Assembly: GCA_963678855.1 (NCBI GenBank)
Contig: OY787448.1
Span: 124,001-188,000 of the forward strand
Source of the DNA: F22 sp963678855
Lineage (GTDB): Bacteria; Bacteroidota; Bacteroidia; Bacteroidales; Bacteroidaceae
Length of the DNA stretch: 64,000 nucleotides
Direction of reading: 5' to 3'
Shown here in pieces: positions 40,261-49,277 of the stretch. How positions within the stretch are numbered: the first letter of the stretch is position 1; the number at the start of each line of letters is the position of its first letter. The position numbers were made by a program, and so were the translations under genes. The notes under the pieces were generated by a model. The model searched no databases and was not told the origin of the DNA. It worked only from the letters and a program-made list of their open reading frames with translations.

Positions 40261-41776
40261 TTCGAAAAGAATGGCGAAGAATACAATCTATTTGTATTTG
40301 AGATCGGTGATTACGATTGTGTTATCGCTATACTCTTCGCGTGTCATCTTGCATACTCTGGGCGTGGACAACTTTGGTGTATATCAGGTGGTCGGTGGCG
40401 TGGTAGGGGTGCTGGCATTCTTTACGACTTCTTTGAATAGTGCGGGGACTAGATTCTTGACTTTTGCGCTGGGCAAAGGGGAGGAGTCGCTGCTCAAGAA
40501 AACGTTTAATACTTTGGTGACGGTGCATGTTGCTTTGGTGGTGCTGATTGTTGTGCTGGCGGAAACGGTGGGACTATGGTTTGTGTCTACCCAAGCGGGT
40601 ATAGATGCAAGTGTGCTGACTGAGGCGATATATGCGTATCATTTTTCTGTGTTGACGGCGGCGGTGGCTTTCTTGCAGGTGCCTTTTGTATCGCTGATTA
40701 TAGCGCGGGAGGAGATGAACTATTATGCGGTTTTGGGGGTGATGTGGCCTTTGGGTAAGTTGGTCGCTGCATGTGTGATTGGGGCTTTTGCTCAAGGACG
40801 ATTGCCGATGTATGCGGGGTTGCTTTTGGCTTCGCAGGCGATTATTTCGGTGATGGCTTTGGTGTATACGTATCTTAGGTTTCCTGAATCGAGATTTAGG
40901 TTTGTGTATGATGGCAAGTTGTTGAAGCAGGTGGCTGGATATACGGGATGGACGACGACTTCGTCTGTGGCGAATGTGTTGAATATTCAAGGGGTAAATA
41001 TTATCACTAATATCTTTTTCAATCCGGCTACGGTCGTGGCTAGAGCGATATCTATACAGGTGAGAGCGGCTGTGGAGACTTTGTATAGAAGTTTTAGAAG
41101 TGCGATAAAACCGCAGATTATAAAACGGTATGCGGCTGGGGATGAAGATGGCTCCAAATGGTTGCTGTTGGTGAGTACGAGGTATAGTTTTTATCTAATC
41201 TTTCTGACTTGCTTTCCTGTGATTGTTGTAGCTAGAAAGATATTGGAGTTGTGGCTGGGAATTGTGCCGAATTATGCTGTGATTTTCTTGCAGTTGATTA
41301 TGGTGGAGACGATGGTGTCTATTTTTGATGCGTGCTTTACTACTCCATTGGAGGCGAAGGGGCAGATTAAGGAGAATGCTATTATTTCACCGTTGGTGTT
41401 GTTTCTGAAGTTTCCTATTGTGTATCTGTTGTTTAAGCATGGTAGTTCGCCTGTGGCGCTCTCGTATGCGGGTATTGTGGGGTATTTGCTCATGTCGTGG
41501 GTGATTAAACCTATTCTATTGATGAAAATATGTGGGTATCATATACGTGATTTTATACAGCTGATGTTGAAGTGTATATCTGTGATTGTGGCGCCTATAC
41601 TGGTGGCGATTAAATTGTTGGTTGTTATTGGGAATGATACAATATGGGGCTGTCTCTTGATTTGTGTGGTTGTTCTAGTTGTGACGATGCTTAGTGGGTA
41701 TCTACTGGGCTTGGAAAAGGGTCACAGGGGCTTGGTCAATGAGTCTATTCGTAAGTTTGTAAAGAAAACTGGATAG
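40247..41776 (+). CDS. wzx: Wzx-type polysaccharide flippase (module B)
   Basis: This 509-residue MOP-superfamily membrane protein has 12-14 helices and the N-terminal pattern AKNTIYLYLRSVITIVLSLYSSRVIL, VDNFGVYQVVGGVVGVLAFF and LNSAGTRFLTFALGKG. It would flip the module B lipid-linked unit. It is a paralogue of the flippase at 18.7 kb but diverged and much more G-rich on the coding strand. Its start lies inside the tupA-like gene. Confidence 0.88.
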   Translation: MMRSDSKRMAKNTIYLYLRSVITIVLSLYSSRVILHTLGVDNFGVYQVVGGVVGVLAFFTTSLNSAGTRFLTFALGKGEESLLKKTFNTLVTVHVALVVLIVVLAETVGLWFVSTQAGIDASVLTEAIYAYHFSVLTAAVAFLQVPFVSLIIAREEMNYYAVLGVMWPLGKLVAACVIGAFAQGRLPMYAGLLLASQAIISVMALVYTYLRFPESRFRFVYDGKLLKQVAGYTGWTTTSSVANVLNIQGVNIITNIFFNPATVVARAISIQVRAAVETLYRSFRSAIKPQIIKRYAAGDEDGSKWLLLVSTRYSFYLIFLTCFPVIVVARKILELWLGIVPNYAVIFLQLIMVETMVSIFDACFTTPLEAKGQIKENAIISPLVLFLKFPIVYLLFKHGSSPVALSYAGIVGYLLMSWVIKPILLMKICGYHIRDFIQLMLKCISVIVAPILVAIKLLVVIGNDTIWGCLLICVVVLVVTMLSGYLLGLEKGHRGLVNESIRKFVKKTG

Positions 41777-41814
41777 GGTGGATGTGGTGTCTCTGTCTGT
41801 GAAATATTAGATGT

Positions 41815-42906
41815 ATGAAGATTTTATTTGTAGTTCCAACTTTAGCTAATGGCGGCGCAGAAAAGGTGTGTGTCAATGTGGCGACTGGTCTGTATGATCT
41901 TGGACACGATGTCAAGATTGTAACGACTAAAAAGTTTGTGGGTGATTATCCATTGCTGTATGATATGCATATCTCGCTATATGATGAAATATCAAGGTGT
42001 ATGGGGCCAGTTAAGCTTGCTGAGATTAAAACGGTAAGAAAGATGGTGAAGCTGTTGAAACCGGACTTTACTGTGTCTTTTATGCATCATACTAATTTGA
42101 TGACGTATGTGGCGACGCTGGGGCTGTCGACTCATTTTGTGGCTACAAATCATGTGACGCTGAAGAAACCAGACTATGTGAATGAGAAGTGGTGGAATCG
42201 GATGGTGAGAACGAAATTGATCTTTTTGTATCCAAACTATACGGTGTTGACTGAGGCGGATAGGGTGATTGCTGCTCAATCTAATGAGCATGTAGTGGTC
42301 ATGCCTAATCCACATGATGTAAGATATGAGGACTGGGACTTGCCAAGAAAGAAGTGCATAGTACTGGCTGGTAGATTGGACTCTTGGAGAACGAAGGGGT
42401 TTGACTTGGCTATAAAGGCTTGGGGGAGACTGCAAGAGAGGTTTCCTGAATGGACTATGGAGATTTATGGAAGAGGTGGGCAAGATGCGGTAGGCTTCTT
42501 GGAGGATTTGATTAATGAGTATAGTGATAGTAGACGGATATTGCTTAAGGGATTTACTCCTAATATTCATGATGTCTTTCGATCGTCGGAAATCTTTTTA
42601 TTGTCTAGTCGGTATGAAGGATTTGGATTGGCGATGTTGGAGGCTATGGCTTGTGGGTGTGCTTGTGTGGCATGTGACTATGAGAATAATCAAAGGGGAT
42701 TTTGCTCTGATGGGGGGGAAGATGCTGTGGTGTATGCAGAAACTGATAGTGAGGAGTCGATTGTTATGGCTTTGGATAAATTGCTAAGTGATGAAAATCT
42801 GAGAGAAGTGATGTCTAAAAGAGCTCGTATACAATCAAAAAAATACACTGTGGAGGAGTTGGCTATGAGATGGGAAAGGTATTTATTGGATATTCAAAAG
42901 AAGTAG
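41815..42906 (+). CDS. GT4-type glycosyltransferase
   Basis: This 363-residue GT-B enzyme has VPTLANGGAEKVCVNVATGLYDLGHDVKIVT at the N-terminus, VMPNPHD, CIVLAGRLDSWRTKGFDLAIKAW, and the donor motif LLSSRYEGFGLAMLEAMACGCACVACD (E-x7-E). A run of seven G bases at 42712-42718 encodes the region after RGFCSDGG. It lies between wzx and the second GT10 gene. Confidence 0.9.
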   Translation: MKILFVVPTLANGGAEKVCVNVATGLYDLGHDVKIVTTKKFVGDYPLLYDMHISLYDEISRCMGPVKLAEIKTVRKMVKLLKPDFTVSFMHHTNLMTYVATLGLSTHFVATNHVTLKKPDYVNEKWWNRMVRTKLIFLYPNYTVLTEADRVIAAQSNEHVVVMPNPHDVRYEDWDLPRKKCIVLAGRLDSWRTKGFDLAIKAWGRLQERFPEWTMEIYGRGGQDAVGFLEDLINEYSDSRRILLKGFTPNIHDVFRSSEIFLLSSRYEGFGLAMLEAMACGCACVACDYENNQRGFCSDGGEDAVVYAETDSEESIVMALDKLLSDENLREVMSKRARIQSKKYTVEELAMRWERYLLDIQKK

Positions 42907-42954
42907 GTGCCTTGGGTTGTGACAGTTAATCGTGAAACTTAAAAAGATCGGCAT

Positions 42955-43962
42955 ATGTATACAGTGAAATTAGTGATAGCGCCAGATAATATAGGGTGTG
43001 CAAGGCAACTCCCTACGGATAACTATGAATGGAAGGGGTATCGGTTTTATATCAATCAAGAGGTAGAAGATCCTGATTTTTGGGTGGTGTATAGCAAGGG
43101 GCAGTTTAAGACGGAAACGTGTAGGTGTGCACCTGAAAATACTTTGTTTATTACTGGAGAGCCGGAGACTATCTATCATTATTCTTCGGGGTTTATCAAG
43201 CAGTTTGCGAAGGTGGTGTCGTGTCAAAAGCGAATAAAGCATCCGAATGTGGTCTATTCGCAGCCTGGTCTGGCTTGGCATATAGGACGGGTGTGCAAGG
43301 ATGGTGTGTATTCGTATACGAAGACGTATGGTGACTTTGTGCGTGCGACACCTCGTAAAAATAAGCTGATCTCGGTCATTAGTAGTAGCAAGGTGTATAC
43401 GAAGGGGCATGCGGATAGAATCGATTTTGTGCAGAAATTGAAAGCGCACTTTGGGGATAGTATCGATGTCTTTGGTAGGGGAATCAATGATTTCTTGGAT
43501 AAATGGGATGTGATTGCGCCGTATAAGTATCATGTGGTGCTGGAGAATTCTGCTTATGATGACTACTGGACGGAGAAGTTGGCTGATGCGTATCTTGGGG
43601 ATGCGTATCCGATCTACTTTGGGGCGCCTAATATTGGGAAGTATTTCGATGATAAGGCGTATACGATGATTGATATCAATAAACCAGAGGAGGCGATAGC
43701 TAAGATTGAGTGGTTGTTGAGTCATGATATCTATGAGGAGAGAATAAATGAGATTGCGGAGGCTAAAGCGAAGGTGCTGAATGAATATAATCTGTTTGAG
43801 GTGATTATTGCTAACCTTGAGGAGATGAATCCGAATAATGAGAAGAAGGTACTGACTCTGAAGCATGATTTGGCTTTTTTCGATTGGACTAAGCTGGGCA
43901 TCATGTGGGGGAGATTGGTGACTAAAGTGAAATCTATTATTAAGAATCGTCATGAGAAATAA
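42955..43962 (+). CDS. GT10-type fucosyltransferase-like glycosyltransferase (B)
   Basis: This 335-residue protein has the GT10 C-terminal signature YHVVLENSAYDDYWTEKLADAYLG, then YPIYFGAPNIGKYF, and the N-terminal LFITGEPETIYHYSSGFIKQFAKV. It is a paralogue of the GT10 gene at 21.4 kb: both share GEP...Y..(R/G)F(L/I)(R/K)QF and the VENS/LENS block. It probably uses GDP-fucose from gmd-fcl, so the module B polymer may also be fucosylated. It overlaps the next gene by 11 bases. Confidence 0.83.
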   Translation: MYTVKLVIAPDNIGCARQLPTDNYEWKGYRFYINQEVEDPDFWVVYSKGQFKTETCRCAPENTLFITGEPETIYHYSSGFIKQFAKVVSCQKRIKHPNVVYSQPGLAWHIGRVCKDGVYSYTKTYGDFVRATPRKNKLISVISSSKVYTKGHADRIDFVQKLKAHFGDSIDVFGRGINDFLDKWDVIAPYKYHVVLENSAYDDYWTEKLADAYLGDAYPIYFGAPNIGKYFDDKAYTMIDINKPEEAIAKIEWLLSHDIYEERINEIAEAKAKVLNEYNLFEVIIANLEEMNPNNEKKVLTLKHDLAFFDWTKLGIMWGRLVTKVKSIIKNRHEK

Positions 43963-44800
43963 GGCAGTTACTGTACTGATGGCTGTGTATCATAAAGAGA
44001 AACCGGAGTTTCTACAGGAAGCTATGGAGAGTCTTTGGACAGCACAAACATTGAAACCTGATCAAGTGATTTTGGTCCAGGATGGGGAGATTGGGGATGC
44101 TCTCCAAAGGGTAATTGCGAGATGGAAAAGGAAGTTGGAAGATGCTCTGGTTGTGGTGGTCAATGAAAAAAATATGGGATTGACGAAATCGCTGAATAGA
44201 GGATTGGAGTATGTTGATACGGAATATATCGCTAGAATGGATAGTGATGATGTGTGTGTGCCAGAGAGGTTTGAACGTCAAGTGGAATTTCTTGAGCAGC
44301 ATCGAGATGTCGATGTGGTGGGTACTTTTATGCAGGAGATCGATGAGTGTGGTCAGTTGTTTCAGGTTAGAGAATATCCGACCAATCCAGATGAGGTGAT
44401 TGATTACATTAAAAAGGCATCTCCGCTACAACATGCGTCGGTGATGTTTCGTAAACGTTTGTTTGATGATGGCTTGAGGTATAATGAGAGGTATCGGACG
44501 ACACAGGATTTGGCTTTATGGTTTGATGTGTTGGCTAGGGGGAAGAAAATAGCGAATATCCCTGTTATATTGATGTATTATCGCTTAACTAACGCGACGT
44601 ATGATAGGAGGGATATTTCAAAGGGGATACTTGAAACGAAAATATATTTTAGGGGAATATATAAGCTGCATGGGGTTACTTTTGCTTATGTATATCCTAT
44701 AGCGAGGTTGATCTTTCGATTACTGCCTAAAAAGATGGCTAAAGGGATTTATACTGGGAAGTGGAGAACTATGTTTTTGAATAAGTATAGGGCAAAATAG
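43952..44800 (+). CDS. GT2 glycosyltransferase
   Basis: This 282-residue GT-A enzyme has VTVLMAVYHKEKPEFLQEAMESLWTAQT, ILVQDGEIGDALQRVI, NEKNMGLTKSLNRGLEYV and the metal-binding ARMDSDDVCVPERFERQ, with FRKRLFDDGLRYNERYRTTQDLALWFD in the acceptor part. It resembles WbbL/AmsE-like enzymes. It overlaps the GT10 gene and is followed by a strong terminator, closing module B. Confidence 0.9.
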   Translation: MRNKAVTVLMAVYHKEKPEFLQEAMESLWTAQTLKPDQVILVQDGEIGDALQRVIARWKRKLEDALVVVVNEKNMGLTKSLNRGLEYVDTEYIARMDSDDVCVPERFERQVEFLEQHRDVDVVGTFMQEIDECGQLFQVREYPTNPDEVIDYIKKASPLQHASVMFRKRLFDDGLRYNERYRTTQDLALWFDVLARGKKIANIPVILMYYRLTNATYDRRDISKGILETKIYFRGIYKLHGVTFAYVYPIARLIFRLLPKKMAKGIYTGKWRTMFLNKYRAK

Positions 44801-44862
44801 TTTGTAGATACTTTGAACAGAATAGGGTGTTCTTGGTGCTTGTGGCTAAACTGAATATATAG

Positions 44863-44905
44863 AATTGTCCCCAGAAAGTTCATCTACTTTCTGGGGACAA
44901 TTTCA
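44863..44905. terminator. Bidirectional terminator ending module B
   Basis: AATTGTCCCCAGAAAGT pairs perfectly with ACTTTCTGGGGACAATT around a six-base loop. It serves the converging GT2 gene (+) and proX (-). Confidence 0.9.
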
Positions 44906-44932
44906 TTAGTTCTTACAGTTTAATGGTATGTC

Positions 44933-45790
44933 TTACTTATGCTCGGGCAGCCAAGATTTTACCACGTCTTCGTGACTTTTGATCCATGCTTTAGCTGCTT
45001 CTTCTTGGTTATCGTGCTTTTTGAACTCGTTCAATAAGCTAGCGATTGTAGCATCTGTAAATGAGATGTTGCTGAAGAATCTAGCTGCATATGGGTCTTG
45101 CTCTGAATAGCCTTTCCAAGACCATGTTTCGATGCTTTCAATATCTCCCAAGATTTTCTTAGGGTCTTCTAGGAACTTCAAATCGAAACGATCGAACATC
45201 CAGTGTGGGTTCCATCCTGTGATAACGATTGGCTTTTGGGCATCATATGCTTTCTTTAGGGTAGCTAGCATGGCTGGCTCACTCGATGTCAATAGCTTGA
45301 AGTCTTTTAGTTTGTAGTATTCAATGGCATGCTGAGCGGCTTTCATAGCACCTGCTCCTGGGTCGATACCTACGATCTCGAAGTTTAGCTCCTTACCTAT
45401 TTTGTTTAGGCAAGTGATTGAGTCGATCTTCATGTATTGTGGCACGACTAGTCCGATGCGACCGTTATCGTAGTTGCGGCTTAGCTTTTCTAGTTTGCTG
45501 CCGTATTTTTCCATATAATGCTTGTGCATCTGTGGCAACCATACGTTCATAAAGACATCGGCTTTCTTGCGTGAAAGTGATGCGAATACTGGTGCGACAT
45601 CGGCGTTCATAAGGGTTACTTTATAGCCTTCGCTTTCTAGAGCAACTTTTGCGACATTGCTAAAAGCGATACTCTCTTCCCAATTTACGTAGGCTATCTT
45701 TACTTCTTTCTTGTTTGCTGAACCACCGCATGAGCTTACTAGAAGAGCTATGAGTAGGGTGGCTAGCCAGTTCATTTTTGTTTTCATCAT
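44933..45790 (-). CDS. proX: Glycine betaine/proline ABC transporter substrate-binding lipoprotein
   Basis: This 285-residue protein has a lipoprotein signal with the lipobox LVSSC (Cys21). The mature part shows VKIAYVNWEESIAFSNVAKVALE, the FMNVWLPQMH stretch, and ITGWNPHWMFDRFDL, the Trp-containing element of OpuAC/ProX-type betaine-binding pockets. It captures osmoprotectants such as glycine betaine for import. It is the last gene of the minus-strand porin-proV-proW-proX operon, 19 bases after proW. Confidence 0.92.
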   Translation of the reverse strand: MMKTKMNWLATLLIALLVSSCGGSANKKEVKIAYVNWEESIAFSNVAKVALESEGYKVTLMNADVAPVFASLSRKKADVFMNVWLPQMHKHYMEKYGSKLEKLSRNYDNGRIGLVVPQYMKIDSITCLNKIGKELNFEIVGIDPGAGAMKAAQHAIEYYKLKDFKLLTSSEPAMLATLKKAYDAQKPIVITGWNPHWMFDRFDLKFLEDPKKILGDIESIETWSWKGYSEQDPYAARFFSNISFTDATIASLLNEFKKHDNQEEAAKAWIKSHEDVVKSWLPEHK

Positions 45791-45809
45791 TCTGTATTTT
45801 AATGGGTAA

Positions 45810-46646
45810 TTATTTCTTCTTTGTTCCTGCAGATTGGGCGATGCCTTGGGTGATGCGGTCTAAAATAATGGCTAGAATCACAACGCCAATACCTCCTTCA
45901 AATCCTAAGCCAATCTTCATTTGTGAGATACCTTTCAGAACGACTTCGCCAAGACCACCTGCAGAAATCATGGCTGAAATCACAACCATTGATAGGGATA
46001 GCATCATGGTTTGGTTGATACCTGTCATGATGGTACCGCGAGCTAGTGGAAGTTGTACTTTGAATAGCATCTGACGCTTTGTGGCACCGAATGAACGGGC
46101 TGCTTCGATAATATCTTTAGGTACTTGGTGAATGCCTAAGATAGTCAGACGGATGACTGGGGGCATGGCAAACACGATGGTGGCAAAGGCACCTGGTACA
46201 ACTCCTAGTCCGAAGAATAGAACGGCTGGGATCAGGTAGACGAAAGCTGGCATGGTCTGCATCAAATCGAGGATAGGACGCAACATCTTATATACGCGCT
46301 TGTAATTGGCTGCCCAGATGCCGATAGGTATACCCAGCACGAGGGCCATGATACTTGAGGATAGTACGAGGGCTAGGGTCATCATGGTTGGTTCCCAAAG
46401 CTCCATGACGTAGATGGCAAACAGGCCAATGGCTGTAAAAACGGCCATACCGCGGCTTACTTTCCACCAGGCTAGTCCTGTAAATAGGGCAATGATGACG
46501 TAAAATGGCACAAATAGTAGGACGCTTTGAAATCCTTCAATAAATCCGCCAATCATGTCATTAATAAAATCGAAGAATGGGGCTCCATGGGTGGTTAACC
46601 ATTCGATGGCGGTCTCTATATAATCTCCTATATGTATCTTGATCAT
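45810..46646 (-). CDS. proW: Glycine betaine/proline ABC transporter permease
   Basis: This 278-residue inner-membrane permease has about seven helices. The characteristic stretch is LGIPIGIWAANYKRVYKMLRPILDLMQTMPAFVYLIPAVLFFGLGVVPG, and the ATPase-coupling EAA-like loop is IEAARSFGATKRQMLFKVQLPLA. It overlaps proV by four bases (ATGA), so the two are translated together. Confidence 0.94.
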   Translation of the reverse strand: MIKIHIGDYIETAIEWLTTHGAPFFDFINDMIGGFIEGFQSVLLFVPFYVIIALFTGLAWWKVSRGMAVFTAIGLFAIYVMELWEPTMMTLALVLSSSIMALVLGIPIGIWAANYKRVYKMLRPILDLMQTMPAFVYLIPAVLFFGLGVVPGAFATIVFAMPPVIRLTILGIHQVPKDIIEAARSFGATKRQMLFKVQLPLARGTIMTGINQTMMLSLSMVVISAMISAGGLGEVVLKGISQMKIGLGFEGGIGVVILAIILDRITQGIAQSAGTKKK

Positions 46647-47869
46647 AATTCTTTGGCGTTTCTAATGATTTCGTCTATTTCTTCGTTGTCTTTACCAGTC
46701 AGTTCTTCGATTAGCGATGACAATGGTATCTTGCCGTGGAACTTGCGGTCTTCGTCGACTACCCAAATTGGGGTGTTGGTCTTTGTGACAATTGGAAGGA
46801 TGTCTTCTAGTACGGTGTCTGGGGTTACAGAGTGGTATTCTGTACACAGGATATCCTCGGCTTTGTGAATGCCTTGCTTACGGAGCTTCACTAGGTCGCG
46901 AAGACGTAGCTCTCCGATAAGGATGCCGTCTTTATCAATAGCTGGAATGGTACTGATGCTCTTTTCTTTCATCTTGCGGATGATGACTTCTGTACCTTCT
47001 TTATGAATACGTGCTACGAGTGGCTTGTTGATCATCACGGACTCGGCTGTGACGATACCACCACGGTCGACGTGTTCTACGAAACGTTCTACGTAGTCGT
47101 TTGCTGGGGATGTTAGGATATCTTCTGACGTACCGATTTGTACGATCTCACCGTCTTTCATGATGGCGATACGGTCGCCTAGTTTGATAGCTTCGCTCAG
47201 GTCGTGGGTAATGAAGACGATGGTTTTCTTTAGCTTGCTTTGAAGCTCTAGAAGTTCGTCTTGCATTTGTACACGAATCAATGGGTCGAGGGCCGAGAAG
47301 GCTTCGTCCATTAGCAATACTTCTGGGTCGTTTGCTAGGGCGCGGGCTAGGCCGACACGCTGCTGCATACCACCAGATAGTTCGTTGCACATCTGGTTTT
47401 CGTAGCCTTTAAGACCTACGACTTCCATGCTCTCTAGGGCGATACGATGACGCTCTGTTTTATCTACGCCTTGTAGTTCTAGACCAAAGGCAATATTGTC
47501 TACTACGGTGCGATGGGGAAGTAGTCCGAAGTTTTGAAAGACCATGGCAAATTCTTTACGGCGTACTTGCAGTAGTTCTTCTTCACTAAGGGTGGCGATG
47601 TCGTGGCCGTTGCAAAGGATCTTTCCTGAGGTAGGAGTGATCAAACGGTTTAGACAGCGTAGAAGTGTGGATTTTCCACTACCTGATAGTCCCATTAAGA
47701 CGAAGATTTCGCCTTCTTCAATCTGAAAGTTGGCGTTCTTCACTGCTACGGTACTTTCGGCTTCGCGTAGTATTTCTTCTTTTGTTTTTCCTGCTTTAAG
47801 CATCTGCATGGCCTTTTTCTTCTTGGGGCCAAAGATGAGATGCAAATCCTGAATATCTATCTTACTCAT
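46643..47869 (-). CDS. proV: Glycine betaine/proline ABC transporter ATPase with CBS domains
   Basis: This 408-residue ATPase has Walker A GLSGSGKST, a Q-loop in AMVFQNFGLLPHRTVVDN, the signature LSGGMQQRVGLARAL, Walker B VLLMDEAFSALD and the switch His in VFITHDLSEA. Residues from about 275 form two CBS domains (MKEKSISTIPAIDKDGILIGELRLRDLV and ILPIVTKTNTPIWVVDEDRKFHGKIPLSSLIEEL), which sense ionic strength in OpuA-type transporters. The length matches ProV/OpuAA. Confidence 0.96.
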   Translation of the reverse strand: MSKIDIQDLHLIFGPKKKKAMQMLKAGKTKEEILREAESTVAVKNANFQIEEGEIFVLMGLSGSGKSTLLRCLNRLITPTSGKILCNGHDIATLSEEELLQVRRKEFAMVFQNFGLLPHRTVVDNIAFGLELQGVDKTERHRIALESMEVVGLKGYENQMCNELSGGMQQRVGLARALANDPEVLLMDEAFSALDPLIRVQMQDELLELQSKLKKTIVFITHDLSEAIKLGDRIAIMKDGEIVQIGTSEDILTSPANDYVERFVEHVDRGGIVTAESVMINKPLVARIHKEGTEVIIRKMKEKSISTIPAIDKDGILIGELRLRDLVKLRKQGIHKAEDILCTEYHSVTPDTVLEDILPIVTKTNTPIWVVDEDRKFHGKIPLSSLIEELTGKDNEEIDEIIRNAKEL

Positions 47870-47911
47870 ATGTTTTTTCTCTCTCTTTTTCTTGTTTTTA
47901 GGTTGTCTTGC

Positions 47912-49054
47912 TTAGAAGTAGTATCCAACATTGATATTAAATAGTGTGTTCCAGTCGCCGTTATGTCCACCATCTGCAAAGGAATTGGTCCAGTCGCCGC
48001 CAATCCATGAGTGGCGTTTAGCTAGGATGTAGTCGATGCATGTGTAGATAGGGCCTGTGGTCAGTTGGCAACCTAGGGCGTTTTGATAGCTGTCTTTATA
48101 ACTATCTTTTAGCTTATTGATCATGCTGAAATCATTGTAGAACTTGATTTCGCTTAAGAACTTCGATTTAATAGGAAGTTTGTAGCTTAGTCCGGCGGAG
48201 AAACCTTGTCCTTCGGCGGCTACATTGTATGGGCCTTCGAAAGCGGTCATAGTGATGTAGTCGTTGGACTCTCCTTCGGCATTTTTAGGATCCATCTTGT
48301 AATAGAAGTATTCTGTCTTTAGATCCCAACGCTTGTACTGGGCTGTATAATGCAGTGCTATAGCTGATTGGTGACCCATCTTTTCTGTATCTAGATTGTA
48401 CAGACCGCCGTACTGTAGTGATAGCCCTAGTTCTTGTTTTACTGAAGAGCCATAACGATATAGTCCTTGTAGGTTGACGGTGTTTGTCTCGCGATTTCTA
48501 CCTGCGATATCGTATCCGTAGCGTGCACCAGAGATTTCTGCTTTGTCGCCCGAACTTAGTAGATCGGAGTTCTTAAAGAACACGCCTGTAAAGGTCCAGC
48601 GGTCATCGCTATAGCTATAACCTACACCCATATCGGCGTCGTCTTCAAGGCCGATGTAGTACTGTGCGTTAAAGTAGAAATTATTGGCGGTATATGGATT
48701 GATGCCAAAAGGAGCTGGGATGAGACCGACATTGAAGGTTTGGTGATTATCAATGTGGTAAGAGGCATAGCCGTACTTGAGCATGAACCCACCGTACGAT
48801 TCTGCATAGTAACGTGCATCGGCATGTAGTGAGATGTCTTTGTATTTGGCATTGACATTGAGTCGGAATACGTCGTAAACAAAGTCGCCAACTCTTCTTT
48901 CAGCATTGTCTTTATAATCGGCATAGCTGTAGGAAAAGCGTAAGGCTCCACCTAGTTTAACTTCTGGTTTTTCTTCTTCACTTGCATGCATAGAGCCAAG
49001 GCCCATGAATACACAGGCCGAGAGCAAAAATGCAATTTTTTTGCTTCTTATCAT
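47912..49054 (-). CDS. Outer-membrane porin-like beta-barrel protein
   Basis: This 380-residue protein has a signal peptide (about residues 1-24, ending SMHAS) and alternating beta strands throughout, from VKLGGALRFSYSYADY to the C-terminal NINVGYYF, whose final Phe is the usual barrel assembly signal. GLIPAPFGINPYTANNFYFNAQYYIGLEDDADMGVGY resembles phosphate-selective/OprP-like porins. It lies 42 bases upstream of proV in the same direction and under the same promoter, so it may admit betaine or related solutes across the outer membrane. The substrate is inferred from context only. Confidence 0.75.
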   Translation of the reverse strand: MIRSKKIAFLLSACVFMGLGSMHASEEEKPEVKLGGALRFSYSYADYKDNAERRVGDFVYDVFRLNVNAKYKDISLHADARYYAESYGGFMLKYGYASYHIDNHQTFNVGLIPAPFGINPYTANNFYFNAQYYIGLEDDADMGVGYSYSDDRWTFTGVFFKNSDLLSSGDKAEISGARYGYDIAGRNRETNTVNLQGLYRYGSSVKQELGLSLQYGGLYNLDTEKMGHQSAIALHYTAQYKRWDLKTEYFYYKMDPKNAEGESNDYITMTAFEGPYNVAAEGQGFSAGLSYKLPIKSKFLSEIKFYNDFSMINKLKDSYKDSYQNALGCQLTTGPIYTCIDYILAKRHSWIGGDWTNSFADGGHNGDWNTLFNINVGYYF

Positions 49055-49226
49055 ATTATATAATTAAAGATTAGTCGGAACTTGACAAGTATCAGTTATC
49101 AATAAGACATCATTAGCCTTACGATGTGGTGCAAAATGTCGAAAATGATATGCTAGGGGATATGAAAAAAGCAACGACATTGTAAAGGGTAAAAACAGTA
49201 TGCACACACGGTTCCAATCTGTATTT
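49055..49226 (-). other. Leader of the porin-proVWX operon
   Basis: About 170 nt lie between the predicted transcription start and the porin ATG. No known riboswitch or terminator was recognised in it. The length leaves room for post-transcriptional control. Confidence 0.4.
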
Positions 49227-49232
49227 CAGGCA

Positions 49233-49264
49233 CAAATATACAGATTTTGTTTTAATTATCCAAA
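49233..49264 (-). promoter_or_regulatory. Promoter of the porin-proVWX operon
   Basis: On the minus strand TTTG (49264-49261) and TATATTTG (49240-49233) form a full-consensus Bacteroidetes promoter with a 20-bp spacer. Transcription would start near 49226. Confidence 0.75.
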
Positions 49265-49277
49265 TAGTAAGGCTTGT

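Noticed and set aside
42970..43953. 327-codon open frame antisense to the second GT10 gene
   Set aside because: The sense frame carries the GT10 signature and overlaps its neighbours normally. The antisense frame is composed of biased Arg/His/Ile codons caused by strand composition.
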